A DNA stretch of 9,383 bases. It comes from Hyphomicrobiales bacterium (lineage in GTDB: Bacteria > Pseudomonadota > Alphaproteobacteria > Rhizobiales > Rhizobiaceae). The notes beneath the pieces are model-generated. The model was not told where the DNA came from. It ran no database searches and saw only the letters and a list, made by a program, of their open reading frames with translations. Where the stretch lies: contig JAALLB010000050.1 in assembly GCA_011087745.1 (NCBI GenBank), positions 1 to 9,383 on the forward strand. Direction: 5' to 3'. Below are positions 1-8,337 of the stretch, one piece after another (the first letter of the stretch is position 1; each line of letters starts with the position of its first letter). A program made the position numbers and the translations under genes.

Positions 1-96
1 GCCTGAAACGTCAACCCCAAATAATCAGATTTTCAAGGACTCGGAGTATAACAAGCTTCAATCCGAATTTTATTGTAACGTCTTTTCACACTTTTT

Positions 97-100
97 GGAG
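97..100 (+). promoter_or_regulatory. Ribosome binding site of the glycosyltransferase
   Basis: GGAG lies five bases before the ATG at 106. It is the only good Shine-Dalgarno match nearby and fixes the start at MLQDKNIAFYAP. I see no convincing sigma-70 promoter in bases 1-96; TATAAC at 47-52 could be a -10 box but has no matching -35. Confidence 0.7.
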
Positions 101-105
101 AATTC

Positions 106-1239
106 ATGTTGCAAGACAAAAACATAGCTTTTTATGCTCCGATCAAGCCACCAGATCACCATATCCCCTCAGGTGATCGTTTGATTGCACAAAACATCTA
201 TAAAGCCCTGAAAATTTGTAATGCAAATGTTGAACTTGCTTCAAAATACATTGCTTATTCAAAACGTCATGACCCTGCAATTTTAAAAGACAAAAAGAAT
301 GGAGCATTGGCAGAAGCAGCACATCTAATTGAGCAATACAAATCTCTTCCCAAGGAAGCTCAGCCAGAATTATGGCTTACTTACCACCCTTATTGCAAAG
401 CTCCGGACTGGATTGGACCGCTGGTTTCAAAACAACTGGAAATCCCCTATGTCACCATTGAAGCTGCAAAGACTGGACAAGGCGGCGTTGAAGACCCTTG
501 GAGACCCTGGCGTGAAGAAGCACAAGTCGGGATAAAAACTGCCGACCTACATCTGGTTTTCAAACCTTCAGACAGGGATTACTTGTCTGAGTTGTTGGGA
601 GATGAACATAAACTTCAGGGTTTTAGTACGTTTATTGATGCCGAGAATATTAAACTTGCAAAGAAAATGAAACTTCCAGAGCATTGGGACAAAAAGGTTC
701 CTGTGCTCATTACAACTGGCATGATGCGCAAAGGCAAGAAGCTGGATAATTTTCATATGCTTGCCGAGACGCTTACCAGTTTTGATGAAGCATTTAATTT
801 GATTATTGTGGGTGGAGGACCGGAAGAAGAAGAAATCCAGCAAGCTTTTTCAAACTTGGATGCAAAGCAAATACACTGGACTGGCATCATAGAACATGGC
901 GAGGTTTTGCGCTGGATACGAAGTAGCGATATCTTTATCTGGCCAGGCTGGAAGGAACCAATTGGTATGGTTTACCTGGAAGCCCAACTTCAAGAGCTAC
1001 CAGTAATTGCCTATGCGAGCATGGGCGTTCCCTTGGTTGTGGAGAACAAAATAACAGGTCTGCTGGCGTCGGAGGGCGACATTAAAGCGTTAAGAGAAAA
1101 TACGGGAACTCTGCTTACAGATGCCGAACTTCGAAAGAAAATGGGCACTAATGGTCGCAAGAAAGTCCTGATGCAACACGGTATTGAAGCTGCAGCAAGG
1201 CGCCTTAGCGAAACGCTTGGTGGATTACTTAAAAGCTAG
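106..1239 (+). CDS. Glycosyltransferase, GT-B fold, family 1/4-like
   Basis: Predicted 377-residue cytosolic or membrane-peripheral retaining glycosyltransferase that would move a sugar from a nucleotide-sugar donor to an acceptor such as a surface polysaccharide or lipid. The N-terminal half (about 1-190) begins with a beta strand (NIAFYAP) followed by PPDHHIPSGDR, a loop of the acceptor domain. The C-terminal half opens with PVLITTGMMRKGKKLDNF and IIVGGGPEEEEI, typical of the nucleotide-sugar domain. It carries the E-x7-E donor-binding motif, E284 (EPIGMVYLE) to E292. There is no signal peptide or membrane segment. Length is normal for the family. It is the only + strand gene supported here, and its stop lies one base from the stop of the convergent permease gene. 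Donor and acceptor cannot be assigned. The fold call is firm; a role in exopolysaccharide, lipopolysaccharide or glycolipid synthesis is inferred from the sugar epimerase gene 6 kb away. Confidence 0.9.
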   Translation: MLQDKNIAFYAPIKPPDHHIPSGDRLIAQNIYKALKICNANVELASKYIAYSKRHDPAILKDKKNGALAEAAHLIEQYKSLPKEAQPELWLTYHPYCKAPDWIGPLVSKQLEIPYVTIEAAKTGQGGVEDPWRPWREEAQVGIKTADLHLVFKPSDRDYLSELLGDEHKLQGFSTFIDAENIKLAKKMKLPEHWDKKVPVLITTGMMRKGKKLDNFHMLAETLTSFDEAFNLIIVGGGPEEEEIQQAFSNLDAKQIHWTGIIEHGEVLRWIRSSDIFIWPGWKEPIGMVYLEAQLQELPVIAYASMGVPLVVENKITGLLASEGDIKALRENTGTLLTDAELRKKMGTNGRKKVLMQHGIEAAARRLSETLGGLLKS

Positions 1240-1240
1240 A

Positions 1241-2389
1241 TTAACCATAAGGATCAGATGCATCTCTCAAACCATCTCCAAAGAAATTAAATGCCAGGAT
1301 GATCAAGATCACTGGGACCACCGGATAAATCAGCCAAGGTGTTAGTGCGACAACACCAATGTTTTGCGCATCATTTAAGAGAATACCCCAACTCACTGTT
1401 GGAGCGCGCAGACCCAAACCAAGGAATGAAAGCGCTGTCTCACCTAAAATCATTGTAGGAATTGTAATGGTTGCAGAGGCTATAAGATGACTCATAAAGC
1501 CTGGCACAAGATGTAATCCTATAATTCGCTTTGGGCTGGCTCCCATCAAACGTGCAGCCAACACATAATCTTCTTCTCGCAGGGACAACAACTTTGAGCG
1601 AACAGCTCTGGCCAATCCAGTCCAGTCGATAAGACCCAGTATGATCGTTATGGCAAAGTAAACGGCAACCTGGCTCCAATTGCTTGGCATTATTGCGACC
1701 AAAGTCAGCCACAAGGGTAATGTGGGGAGAGATTGAACAACTTCAATTAAGCGTTGAGCAATGACATCAACCCAACCACCGTAATATCCGGCAAGACCGC
1801 CGATGATAATTCCAAGGCTAAAACTAATTGCAATACCAACAAGGCCGATGGTCAAGGATATTCTTGCACCATAAATTATCCGGCTTAACATATCGCGGCC
1901 CAATGTATCAGATCCGAGCAAATAAACCGGTTCTTCCATATCTGCACACATCAAGTGATTATCAGCATCAATTAAACCCCAGAATTTATAGGGATCACCG
2001 GAACAGAAGAAATTCAGTTTTACGACTCTATCCTTGTTTGGCGTATAAATGCGCTGGATCTTTTCAAGATCCAGCTCTTTGTCATACCCATAAACAAATG
2101 GTCCAATAAACTCGCCATTATGAAAGAAATTCACATCGTGTGGTTGAGCAAGCGTGTAATCTGAATTTCTGGATTCGACTGAATATGGTGCAAGAAACTC
2201 AGCAAAAACAGTCATCAGATACATGATGGCCAGGAAAATTCCGCTCGCAACCGCCAGCTTGTGGCGTTTAAACTTCCACCAAATCAGCTTTTTTTGTGGC
2301 GCCAGATAAATTGCTTCTTGTTCAGGTGTTAAAACCTCAATTGATTTTGGGTCAAATGGCTGATCATTGACATAATGACTATCACTCAT
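1241..2389 (-). CDS. ABC transporter permease, OppC/DppC type
   Basis: Second inner-membrane channel subunit of the importer, 382 residues from the chosen start. A cytoplasmic N-terminus of about 45 residues leads to TM1 (about 46-66), then a periplasmic insert of roughly 90 residues (70-158). Next come LGSDTLGRDMLSR (158-170) and five further membrane segments. The EAA loop that contacts the ATPase is YVLAARLMGASPKRIIG (275-291), and the GDGLRDASDP tail is the OppC hallmark. The ATG at 2389 is chosen because it overlaps the oppB-like stop as ATGA and has GGGAGG nine bases upstream. Extending eight codons to a TTG at 2413 would ignore that site. The insert makes the protein longer than classical OppC/DppC (about 300 residues) and contains two cysteines, C129 and C148. 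It is the last gene of the operon; no terminator is visible before the convergent glycosyltransferase gene. Confidence 0.93.
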   Translation of the reverse strand: MSDSHYVNDQPFDPKSIEVLTPEQEAIYLAPQKKLIWWKFKRHKLAVASGIFLAIMYLMTVFAEFLAPYSVESRNSDYTLAQPHDVNFFHNGEFIGPFVYGYDKELDLEKIQRIYTPNKDRVVKLNFFCSGDPYKFWGLIDADNHLMCADMEEPVYLLGSDTLGRDMLSRIIYGARISLTIGLVGIAISFSLGIIIGGLAGYYGGWVDVIAQRLIEVVQSLPTLPLWLTLVAIMPSNWSQVAVYFAITIILGLIDWTGLARAVRSKLLSLREEDYVLAARLMGASPKRIIGLHLVPGFMSHLIASATITIPTMILGETALSFLGLGLRAPTVSWGILLNDAQNIGVVALTPWLIYPVVPVILIILAFNFFGDGLRDASDPYG

Positions 2390-3384
2390 CGACTGACACC
2401 TCCCTGTAAACAAATTCTCGGGTCAAGGATTGCAAGCGCAATGTCAGAAATCAGGACACCAATCACTGTCAGGAAACCAAGCAACATCAAGAAGGAACCA
2501 GCCAGATACATATCCTGACTTTGAAGAGCTTGAATTAGAATTGGCCCTGTTGTTTCAAGGGATAAAACAATCGCGACAATCTCTGCTCCTGAAATAACAG
2601 TTGGAAGAATACCGCCAATATCCGCAATGAAGAAATTGAGTGACATCCTAAATGGATATTTCATCAACCCTTTGAATTCCGGCACTCCTTTTGCACGAGC
2701 AGTCGTTACATACGGCTTACGCAATTCATCAAGCAAGTTGGCACGAACACGTCTGATCATTGCAGCTGTACCGGATGTGCCTATCACAATCACAGGTATC
2801 CAAAGATGTTCCAGGACAGAAACAAATTTCGCCCAGCTGAAAGGTTCGCCGACAAATTCAGGCGCTACCAATCCGCCGATCGTTGTACCAAACCATTCAT
2901 TAGCCAGGAACATCATGATCAGAGCCAGCAAGAAATTTGGTGTGGCCAAGCCAAGCAAACCTAAAAACGTCAGACCATAATCACCCCAGCTATATTGGTG
3001 AGTTGCGGAATAGATACCGATCGGAAATGCAATCAGCCAGGTGAAGATGATCGTGAAAAACGTTACGATAATGGTAAAGAATAATCGGTCGCCGATTACA
3101 TCACTTACTGGAAGTTCGTATTCAAATGAATACCCGAAATCGCCGACAAGCATGCCGGATGCCCATTGGATATAGCGCTCCCAAATTGGCTTATCAAAAC
3201 CATATTCTGCCCGCAGATATTCTATAAGCTTTGGATCGACTGTTTCACCGGCAGCCTGCAATTCATTCACATAACTTTCAAAATAATCTCCCGGTGGAAG
3301 TTCGATCAAAGTGAACACCAAAATGCTCGTCAGCACCAAGGTTGGGATCATGTATAAGATGCGTTTGAAAATGTAAGAAATCAT
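2386..3384 (-). CDS. ABC transporter permease, OppB/DppB type
   Basis: First inner-membrane channel subunit of the importer, 332 residues. The start MISYIFKRILYMIPTL is the classic OppB N-terminus running into TM1 (about 9-28). A periplasmic loop follows, with YGFDKPIWERYIQWASGMLVGDFG (61-84), a signature region of this family. Further membrane segments lie near 101-124, 137-160, 192-210, 256-275 and 296-320. The EAA coupling loop is YVTTARAKGVPEFKGLMKYPFR (225-246), and the C-terminus has the usual DPRI. Start ATG at 3384 has AGAGG eight bases upstream (3393-3397), overlapping the stop of the binding-protein gene. The stop overlaps the next permease start as ATGA, so the two permeases are translationally coupled, as expected for heterodimer partners. 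Nothing is truncated or unusual. Confidence 0.95.
   Translation of the reverse strand: MISYIFKRILYMIPTLVLTSILVFTLIELPPGDYFESYVNELQAAGETVDPKLIEYLRAEYGFDKPIWERYIQWASGMLVGDFGYSFEYELPVSDVIGDRLFFTIIVTFFTIIFTWLIAFPIGIYSATHQYSWGDYGLTFLGLLGLATPNFLLALIMMFLANEWFGTTIGGLVAPEFVGEPFSWAKFVSVLEHLWIPVIVIGTSGTAAMIRRVRANLLDELRKPYVTTARAKGVPEFKGLMKYPFRMSLNFFIADIGGILPTVISGAEIVAIVLSLETTGPILIQALQSQDMYLAGSFLMLLGFLTVIGVLISDIALAILDPRICLQGGVSR
2399..2404 (-). promoter_or_regulatory. Ribosome binding site deciding the OppC-type start
   Basis: On the minus strand this reads GGGAGG, nine bases before the ATG at 2389 and inside the end of the upstream permease gene. With the ATGA stop/start overlap it supports translation from MSDSHYV rather than from the upstream TTG at 2413. 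Confidence 0.75.
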
Positions 3385-3396
3385 GTTTTCTGCCTC

Positions 3397-5295
3397 TTAC
3401 CTATCAAACCAAAATGTATCGGGTTTATAGATGCCAAAATAGGATGTAGGCTCCCACGCGTAAATACCGTTTTCGGGCACGTTCCGCAAATCATTTGCAA
3501 TAACAACAGGTTGTCGGCTGTTGTTTACAGTACCAATACTAAAGACCTGACCAGCATAACCGCTCAACATATTGTGCCAGATTTCGGTTCTATCCTCATC
3601 ATTATCAGCAAGCATCCATTGATTAAACAGTTGCAATTGAACCATCGCAGAATCCATTTTAATAGGCTCACCTGCCTTGGTATTGGTGCCAGAATACTGC
3701 CCCCATTTCGGCCATTGCAATTGGGCTTGGTCAGTCGGCGCCAGTTCTTCCGGGTTCATCGCAGATGTGGCAACTGCATTGTTAAGACCACTGAAAACAG
3801 AGATCAACGTATCACCTGCATAGGCCCGCCTTCTGAAAATATCGCGTTGCGATGAGCGAACAAATATTTTCAACCCTATCTCACGATAGTGATCTGTGAT
3901 GAGTTCGAGGACGTCTGTTTCCTCTGCGCTTTCGCCGGCAGTTTCAATTGTAATTTCCGCCCGGCGTCCGTCGGGTAACAGCCTTGTTCCATCCGGGTCT
4001 CTTTGGTCCAGTCCCATTTCATCAAGAAGGCTGTTGGCTTTTTCTTTGTCGTAATCAGTCCACATTTGTGAGTATTCGTTTTTGTATAACGCACTTTGCG
4101 GCATGACGGTGTTTGCACTTGGGTAGGCAAGACCAAAGTAGATTACTTCGTTGATCTCCTTGCGATTGATGCCCAAGGATAGAGCGCGCCGAAATCGGAC
4201 ATCTTGCAAAACCTTGCGCCAAACTTCATCGTTCGCATTCAGGTTCGGAAACAGGGCTACTTGTGAACCTTTGCCCAAAGACCAAAGCCTTGTCGTGAAA
4301 TTATTCCTTTTCTCACCGCGTTTTAAATATGGGACATCGCTGAATTGCAGATACCGAGCTTGAAGGTCCGCTTCTCCCGTTCCGGTTTTCGCAGCAATTA
4401 CATCTTTGGAAACCACGGCCATGGTCAAGCGATCAATATATGGCAGTTGCTGTCCTAATGGATCAACACGATGGAAAAAGGGGTTTCGCTCAAAAACAAA
4501 CCGAGTGTTTGGTGGCGGCGTGGTATTTTGCCAAGCTTGGAGTGTGGGCAATTCGGGATTTTCCGGTCTGCGCTGTCTTTGCATGCGAGTATGCATGGCA
4601 GCCCAATCTCTTGCTTTTGCTTCAATCGCTTGACGTTCAAGCTCTTCCACATCTGCATAATCGGCATGAAACTGCTTCATGTAATGGGCCGGGCGATAAA
4701 TATAGAGCGGTGATGGTGCAGCCAGTGCCGGTAAAAACGAAGGATTAGGTTTTTCCCAAGTGTACCTAAAAGTCTGTTCATCAATCACCTGAAAAGTTGG
4801 TTCTTTGCCATCAACCAGCATCTGGGATGGAATGCCCTTTTTACCCAACTTCTTGTGTTTGACCATATCTTCCCAGAAATACCGGAAGTCTTCCGATGTT
4901 AATGGATGGCCATCTGACCAACGATGGCCCTTGCGCAATTTAAAAGTAAAATCTCTGCCATCTCCAACAACGAATACCTCGGCGATATCTGGTTGAATTG
5001 TATAATCGGGAGCGTAACCCACTAATCGGGCGTAGGTATAAACCGTAATCTGGCCAAGATCTTTTGCCTTGCCCATCAACAGCCTTAAATCACCACCATA
5101 TTTCCCAAGTGTTTTGTTGGTAGCTTCGAAATCAACTATCAAAGGCTTTTCCGGTAGCCGCTCTTTCATAGCAGGCAGATCGTCGGCTGCAACTTTTTCG
5201 GCAAGGAATGGTATTTCTGCAGAATTTGCTGAAGAAACAAATGTGAACAAGGCGAACAAACATATGAAGAAATACTTGGCTGAGTTTTTAATCAT
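3397..5295 (-). CDS. Periplasmic substrate-binding protein, family 5 (SBP_bac_5)
   Basis: Extracytoplasmic receptor of the importer, 632 residues. A Sec signal peptide spans about residues 1-26: basic NSAK, a hydrophobic run YFFICLFALFTFV, then SSANSA before EIPF. No cysteine lies at the cleavage region, so it is a soluble periplasmic protein rather than a lipoprotein, which implies a Gram-negative cell. The family 5 hallmark FTFKLRKGHRWSDGHPLTSE lies at about 116-135, followed by DFRYFWEDM. It is longer than classical OppA/DppA (about 535) and falls in the 600-plus size class seen in YejA-like and some sugar-type members. The region near residues 210-260 (ARDWAAMHTRMQRQRRPENP and following) is a charged, proline-rich segment. 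Its ATG overlaps the ATPase stop as ATGA; only a weak ribosome site precedes it, so coupling probably drives translation. Family members bind peptides, opines, nickel chelates or oligosaccharides; the ligand is undetermined here. Confidence 0.94.
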   Translation of the reverse strand: MIKNSAKYFFICLFALFTFVSSANSAEIPFLAEKVAADDLPAMKERLPEKPLIVDFEATNKTLGKYGGDLRLLMGKAKDLGQITVYTYARLVGYAPDYTIQPDIAEVFVVGDGRDFTFKLRKGHRWSDGHPLTSEDFRYFWEDMVKHKKLGKKGIPSQMLVDGKEPTFQVIDEQTFRYTWEKPNPSFLPALAAPSPLYIYRPAHYMKQFHADYADVEELERQAIEAKARDWAAMHTRMQRQRRPENPELPTLQAWQNTTPPPNTRFVFERNPFFHRVDPLGQQLPYIDRLTMAVVSKDVIAAKTGTGEADLQARYLQFSDVPYLKRGEKRNNFTTRLWSLGKGSQVALFPNLNANDEVWRKVLQDVRFRRALSLGINRKEINEVIYFGLAYPSANTVMPQSALYKNEYSQMWTDYDKEKANSLLDEMGLDQRDPDGTRLLPDGRRAEITIETAGESAEETDVLELITDHYREIGLKIFVRSSQRDIFRRRAYAGDTLISVFSGLNNAVATSAMNPEELAPTDQAQLQWPKWGQYSGTNTKAGEPIKMDSAMVQLQLFNQWMLADNDEDRTEIWHNMLSGYAGQVFSIGTVNNSRQPVVIANDLRNVPENGIYAWEPTSYFGIYKPDTFWFDR

Positions 5296-7202
5296 GCTCT
5301 TATTTCCGAAAGTTCACTGTTACTGTTTGCAAGCACAAAATGCCCCTCATCAACTCTAATACTTTCTAGACCAGCCTGTTGTGAAGCCTTAAACGCTGAA
5401 CCCCAATCATCTGCCTCCATTGAAGAAGTGTACTTTATATTTTCAAAGTCCAACAAACGATCGAGATCCGGATATGGTACGGCTGACAAGAGGGATTTTG
5501 TATAGGGATGATGCGGATTGGCAAAAATTTGTTCCCTTGAAGCTATCTCAACCAGTTTACCCTGGCACATGACGGCAATTCGATCGGCTACGTAATTTAC
5601 AACCGCAAGATTATGCGAAATAAACAGGCTTGTTAGGCCCAACTCTTTGCGTAAGTCATTGAGTAAGTTAAGAATTTGTGCCTGAACAGATACATCGAGG
5701 GCCGAAACAGGTTCATCACAGATCATAAGCTCTGGATGAAGTGCAAGCGCTCTTGCAATTCCTATGCGCTGTCTTTGACCACCAGAAAATGAATGCGGAT
5801 ATCGGTTCAGACAATTTGGGTTCAAACCAACAAGCTTGATCAAATCCAAAATATCTTGCTGGCATTTTTTGGCGGTGTTCAATCCGTGAATTACGTACGG
5901 CTCTGATAATATATTTTGAACGGTCATACGCGGATTTAATGAACTAAACGGGTCCTGAAAAATCATCTGAACTTTTCGCCGGAAAGCCATGAGCTCTTGA
6001 CCCGATAATTCCAATACATTGGTCATGCCATTTGACGTATTGAGCGAAACGCTTCCCGAAGTTGTAGCGAGAGCTTTCATGATCAGTTTTGATACGGTTG
6101 TTTTTCCTGATCCACTTTCGCCGACCAACCCAAGACATTCACCCTTGTTGATTTCAAAACTTACATTATCAACGGCAATAATTTTGTTCTCTTCACCAGC
6201 CCCAAACCAGCTACCCTTGTTGGTTGAAAACTCTTTTCTTAAATTTTCAACTTTAAGATGGGGGCCCGTAATTTCTCCCAAATCATCAGCTTTGAACTTG
6301 GCTGCAAGCTTGTGAATTGTGGCAGTCGACTTGTCATTGTCACTATCTCTAAGTGAAACCAGACGCTCACCTTCTTTCATGTCAAAATGAGGAATTGCTG
6401 CCATCAGGGCTTTTAAATATGGGTGTTGCGGTCGACGAAAAATATCTTCCATATTCCCAGCTTCCATTACTTCACCGTGATATACGACGACCACTTTGTC
6501 TGCCATGTTGGCGACAACGCCCAGATCATGTGTGATCATTAAGATAGCAGTGTTAAACTTCTTTTGAAGCTCCTTCATTAATCCAAGAATTTGAGCTTGA
6601 ACTGTCACATCAAGTGCTGTTGTTGGCTCATCTGCAATGACCATTGCCGGATTACAAATTAGGGCCATTGCTATGACAGCACGTTGACGTAGTCCGCCGG
6701 AAAGTTCGAATGGATACATTTCGTATCCTCTTGCCGGGTTAGGAAACCCAACTAGCCGTAATATTTTCTCAGTGTCATCACGAGCTTCCTTTGCCGTTTT
6801 GGTGTGATGCAAAATGAGTGCTTCTTCGACCTGATTTCCAATTGTATGAAGCGGTGACAATGCAGTCATAGGCTCCTGGAAAACCATTGAAATGCGACCA
6901 CCTCTAACTTCATAGAGGTACTGATCTTTTGCATCCAAACCTGCCAGGTTGATTGCATTGGCATCGGTTGCTGGATCGTTGAATAAAATTTCACCACCAT
7001 CAATATTGGCATTTCGTGGCAAGATACGAAGGATAGATTGGGCAATTACAGATTTTCCAGAGCCGGATTTGCCGACAATGGCAACCACTTCTCCTGGCGC
7101 GACAGAAAAACTAACGCCTTTGACAGCGTCAATTGTACCTTTCTGGATATCGAAGGAAACTCGGAGGTCTTTGACTTCAAGTAGTTTAGATGAAACGCCC
7201 AT
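5292..7202 (-). CDS. Fused two-domain ABC ATPase, OppD-OppF type
   Basis: Energises the importer in one 636-residue chain equivalent to separate OppD and OppF. Domain 1: Walker A GKSGSGKS (44-51), Q-loop Q109, signature LSGGLRQR (167-174), Walker B with catalytic E192 (VIADEP), switch histidine H225 (THDLGVV). A linker (about 255-315) contains RPQHPYLKALMAAIP, the C-terminal element usual in this family. Domain 2: Walker A GESGSGKTT (361-369), then SFSGGQRQR, MICDEPVSALD and SHNLAVV, followed by NPHHPYTKSLLSAVP and a roughly 50-residue tail ending SELSEIRA. All catalytic residues are present in both domains, so both sites should hydrolyse ATP. ATG 7202 is used; AGGGGA lies 13 bases upstream, slightly far. 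It is the first gene of the four-gene importer operon. YejF-type proteins have the same fused plan, though Yej operons as I know them place this gene last rather than first. Confidence 0.95.
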   Translation of the reverse strand: MGVSSKLLEVKDLRVSFDIQKGTIDAVKGVSFSVAPGEVVAIVGKSGSGKSVIAQSILRILPRNANIDGGEILFNDPATDANAINLAGLDAKDQYLYEVRGGRISMVFQEPMTALSPLHTIGNQVEEALILHHTKTAKEARDDTEKILRLVGFPNPARGYEMYPFELSGGLRQRAVIAMALICNPAMVIADEPTTALDVTVQAQILGLMKELQKKFNTAILMITHDLGVVANMADKVVVVYHGEVMEAGNMEDIFRRPQHPYLKALMAAIPHFDMKEGERLVSLRDSDNDKSTATIHKLAAKFKADDLGEITGPHLKVENLRKEFSTNKGSWFGAGEENKIIAVDNVSFEINKGECLGLVGESGSGKTTVSKLIMKALATTSGSVSLNTSNGMTNVLELSGQELMAFRRKVQMIFQDPFSSLNPRMTVQNILSEPYVIHGLNTAKKCQQDILDLIKLVGLNPNCLNRYPHSFSGGQRQRIGIARALALHPELMICDEPVSALDVSVQAQILNLLNDLRKELGLTSLFISHNLAVVNYVADRIAVMCQGKLVEIASREQIFANPHHPYTKSLLSAVPYPDLDRLLDFENIKYTSSMEADDWGSAFKASQQAGLESIRVDEGHFVLANSNSELSEIRA

Positions 7203-7252
7203 TATGCGTGAAAAATCCCCTGCCAGGCTGTCAATACAATTCCTCTGATCAC

Positions 7253-7265
7253 GTGTATTTTACAC
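7253..7265. promoter_or_regulatory. Palindrome over a candidate -10 box of the importer operon
   Basis: GTGTA-TTT-TACAC is a perfect 5-bp inverted repeat. Read on the minus strand it contains TAAAAT (7257-7262), a five-of-six match to a sigma-70 -10 box, about 50 bases before the ATPase ATG. The matching -35 position (about 7280-7285, CTTTCA) is weak, as expected if an activator or repressor acts here. A consensus TTGACA also occurs on the minus strand at 7229-7234 but has no -10 at a usable distance. Confidence 0.3.
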
Positions 7266-7302
7266 AAGCCGAAAGAAATTGAAAGCTCGATGTTTTTGAA
7301 CC

Positions 7303-7316
7303 AACACCTTAGTGTT
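7303..7316. repeat. Small hairpin over the epimerase stop codon
   Basis: AACAC-CTTA-GTGTT is a 5-bp stem with a 4-base loop that includes the TAA stop at 7309-7311. No T run follows on the minus strand, so it is not a normal intrinsic terminator. It may only slow or partly separate the epimerase and importer transcripts. Confidence 0.3.
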
Positions 7317-8283
7317 TATGGTATTGTCGATACCAAGCAGCAAAACTGCCAAGACCTTCCGTCAATTCTGTTTTCGGCTCGAAACCATAGTCACTTTTGA
7401 TGGATGAAATATCTGCATATGTAGCCGGGACATCACCAGGCTGCATCGGCAAGTTTTTGCGGATTGCTTTTCTACCCAACTCGTTTTCCAGAGTAGTCAA
7501 AAAGTCTTCAAGGCTTTCCGGATTATTGTTGCCGATATTATAAACCTTGTGCGGCGCATTGGGTTGCTTGACAGGTCCCTTATCCAGGATTGCAATCATT
7601 CCGGCAATGATATCATCAATGTAAGTGAAATCCCGAAGCATGTCGCCATGATTAAATACTTCTATTTGTTCGCCGGCCAGTATCTTTTTGGTAAACGAAA
7701 AATAGGCCATATCTGGTCTGCCCCAGGGCCCGTAAACAGTAAAAAACCGCAGGCCAGTTAAGGGTATCGCGTAAAGATGTGCGTAGGTATGGCTTATCAA
7801 TTCATCAGACTTTTTAGTTGCTGCGTAAAGAGAAATCGGAGTGTCTGCTCTATCCGTTTCCTTGAACGGCAAATCAGTGCGTCCCCCGTACACAGAACTG
7901 GATGAGGCATATAACATGTGCTGCAACCCGCTTTTGTTGCGTGCAACTTCCAACATATTAAGATGCCCAACCAGATTTGATTGTATGTAAGCGCGTGGAT
8001 TTTCAAGGCTGTAGCGAACGCCAGCCTGGGCTGCCAAATGGACTATCTTGGTGAAGCTTTTGTTATCAAGAAAATCATCCAATTGCTTTTCGTCTGCTAT
8101 ATCAACTTGGCCAAACTCAAAGTGCTCATAGCCCCTTAAAACTGCCAAACGCGCCATTTTAAGTTCCACAGAATAATAGTCATTCAAATTGTCGATGCCA
8201 ATTACCGAGTGTCCTGCATCCAGCAAACTTTTTGCTAGATGGAAACCAATAAAACCGGCAGCTCCTGTAATTAGATATGACAT
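7309..8283 (-). CDS. NAD-dependent sugar epimerase, UDP-glucuronate 4-epimerase type
   Basis: Cytosolic short-chain dehydrogenase/reductase-type epimerase, 324 residues, predicted to interconvert UDP-glucuronate and UDP-galacturonate for surface polysaccharide synthesis. Visible features: Rossmann motif GAAGFIG (7-13), D31 after the second strand, LAAQAGVRYSLENP (83-96), SSSSVYGG (127-134), catalytic Y153-x3-K157 (YAATK), and FFTVYGPWGRPDMA (180-193). The PWGRPDMA block and LAAQAGVR are characteristic of glucuronate 4-epimerases rather than GalE or dTDP-glucose dehydratases. The ATG at 8283 is chosen: MSYLITGAAGFIG is the normal N-terminus and 324 residues is close to the family length. The frame stays open upstream to a TTG at 8424, but that stretch covers a strong terminator and palindromes. 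The ribosome site is weak (AAAGAC, about 12 bases upstream). LpsL-like and related capsule epimerases are the closest named relatives I recall; substrate is inferred from motifs only. Confidence 0.9.
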   Translation of the reverse strand: MSYLITGAAGFIGFHLAKSLLDAGHSVIGIDNLNDYYSVELKMARLAVLRGYEHFEFGQVDIADEKQLDDFLDNKSFTKIVHLAAQAGVRYSLENPRAYIQSNLVGHLNMLEVARNKSGLQHMLYASSSSVYGGRTDLPFKETDRADTPISLYAATKKSDELISHTYAHLYAIPLTGLRFFTVYGPWGRPDMAYFSFTKKILAGEQIEVFNHGDMLRDFTYIDDIIAGMIAILDKGPVKQPNAPHKVYNIGNNNPESLEDFLTTLENELGRKAIRKNLPMQPGDVPATYADISSIKSDYGFEPKTELTEGLGSFAAWYRQYHKH

Positions 8284-8310
8284 TAATTCAAAGTCTTTGT
8301 TATTTTTACT

Positions 8311-8325
8311 AACCATTTCATGGTT
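8311..8325. promoter_or_regulatory. Palindrome AACCAT-TTC-ATGGTT near the epimerase start
   Basis: Perfect 6-bp arms with a 3-base spacer, 28 bases upstream of the epimerase ATG. On the minus strand its right half covers the position where a -10 box would fall 17 bases after the TTGACA at 8340-8345. That -10 (CATGAA) is poor. It could be a regulator site or an mRNA hairpin. Confidence 0.3.
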
Positions 8326-8337
8326 TGCTTCGAAGTG

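Noticed and set aside
2..127. Open frame from the left edge (PETSTPNNQIF and onward) ending inside the glycosyltransferase start, possibly the tail of an upstream gene
   Set aside because: Only 41 codons, no recognisable family, and another frame is open just as far. It cannot be told from chance; the sequence left of the window would decide it.
1203..1220. Hairpin CCTTAGCG/CGCTTGG near the convergent junction as a bidirectional terminator
   Set aside because: Inside the glycosyltransferase coding region, imperfect, and without a T run on either strand.
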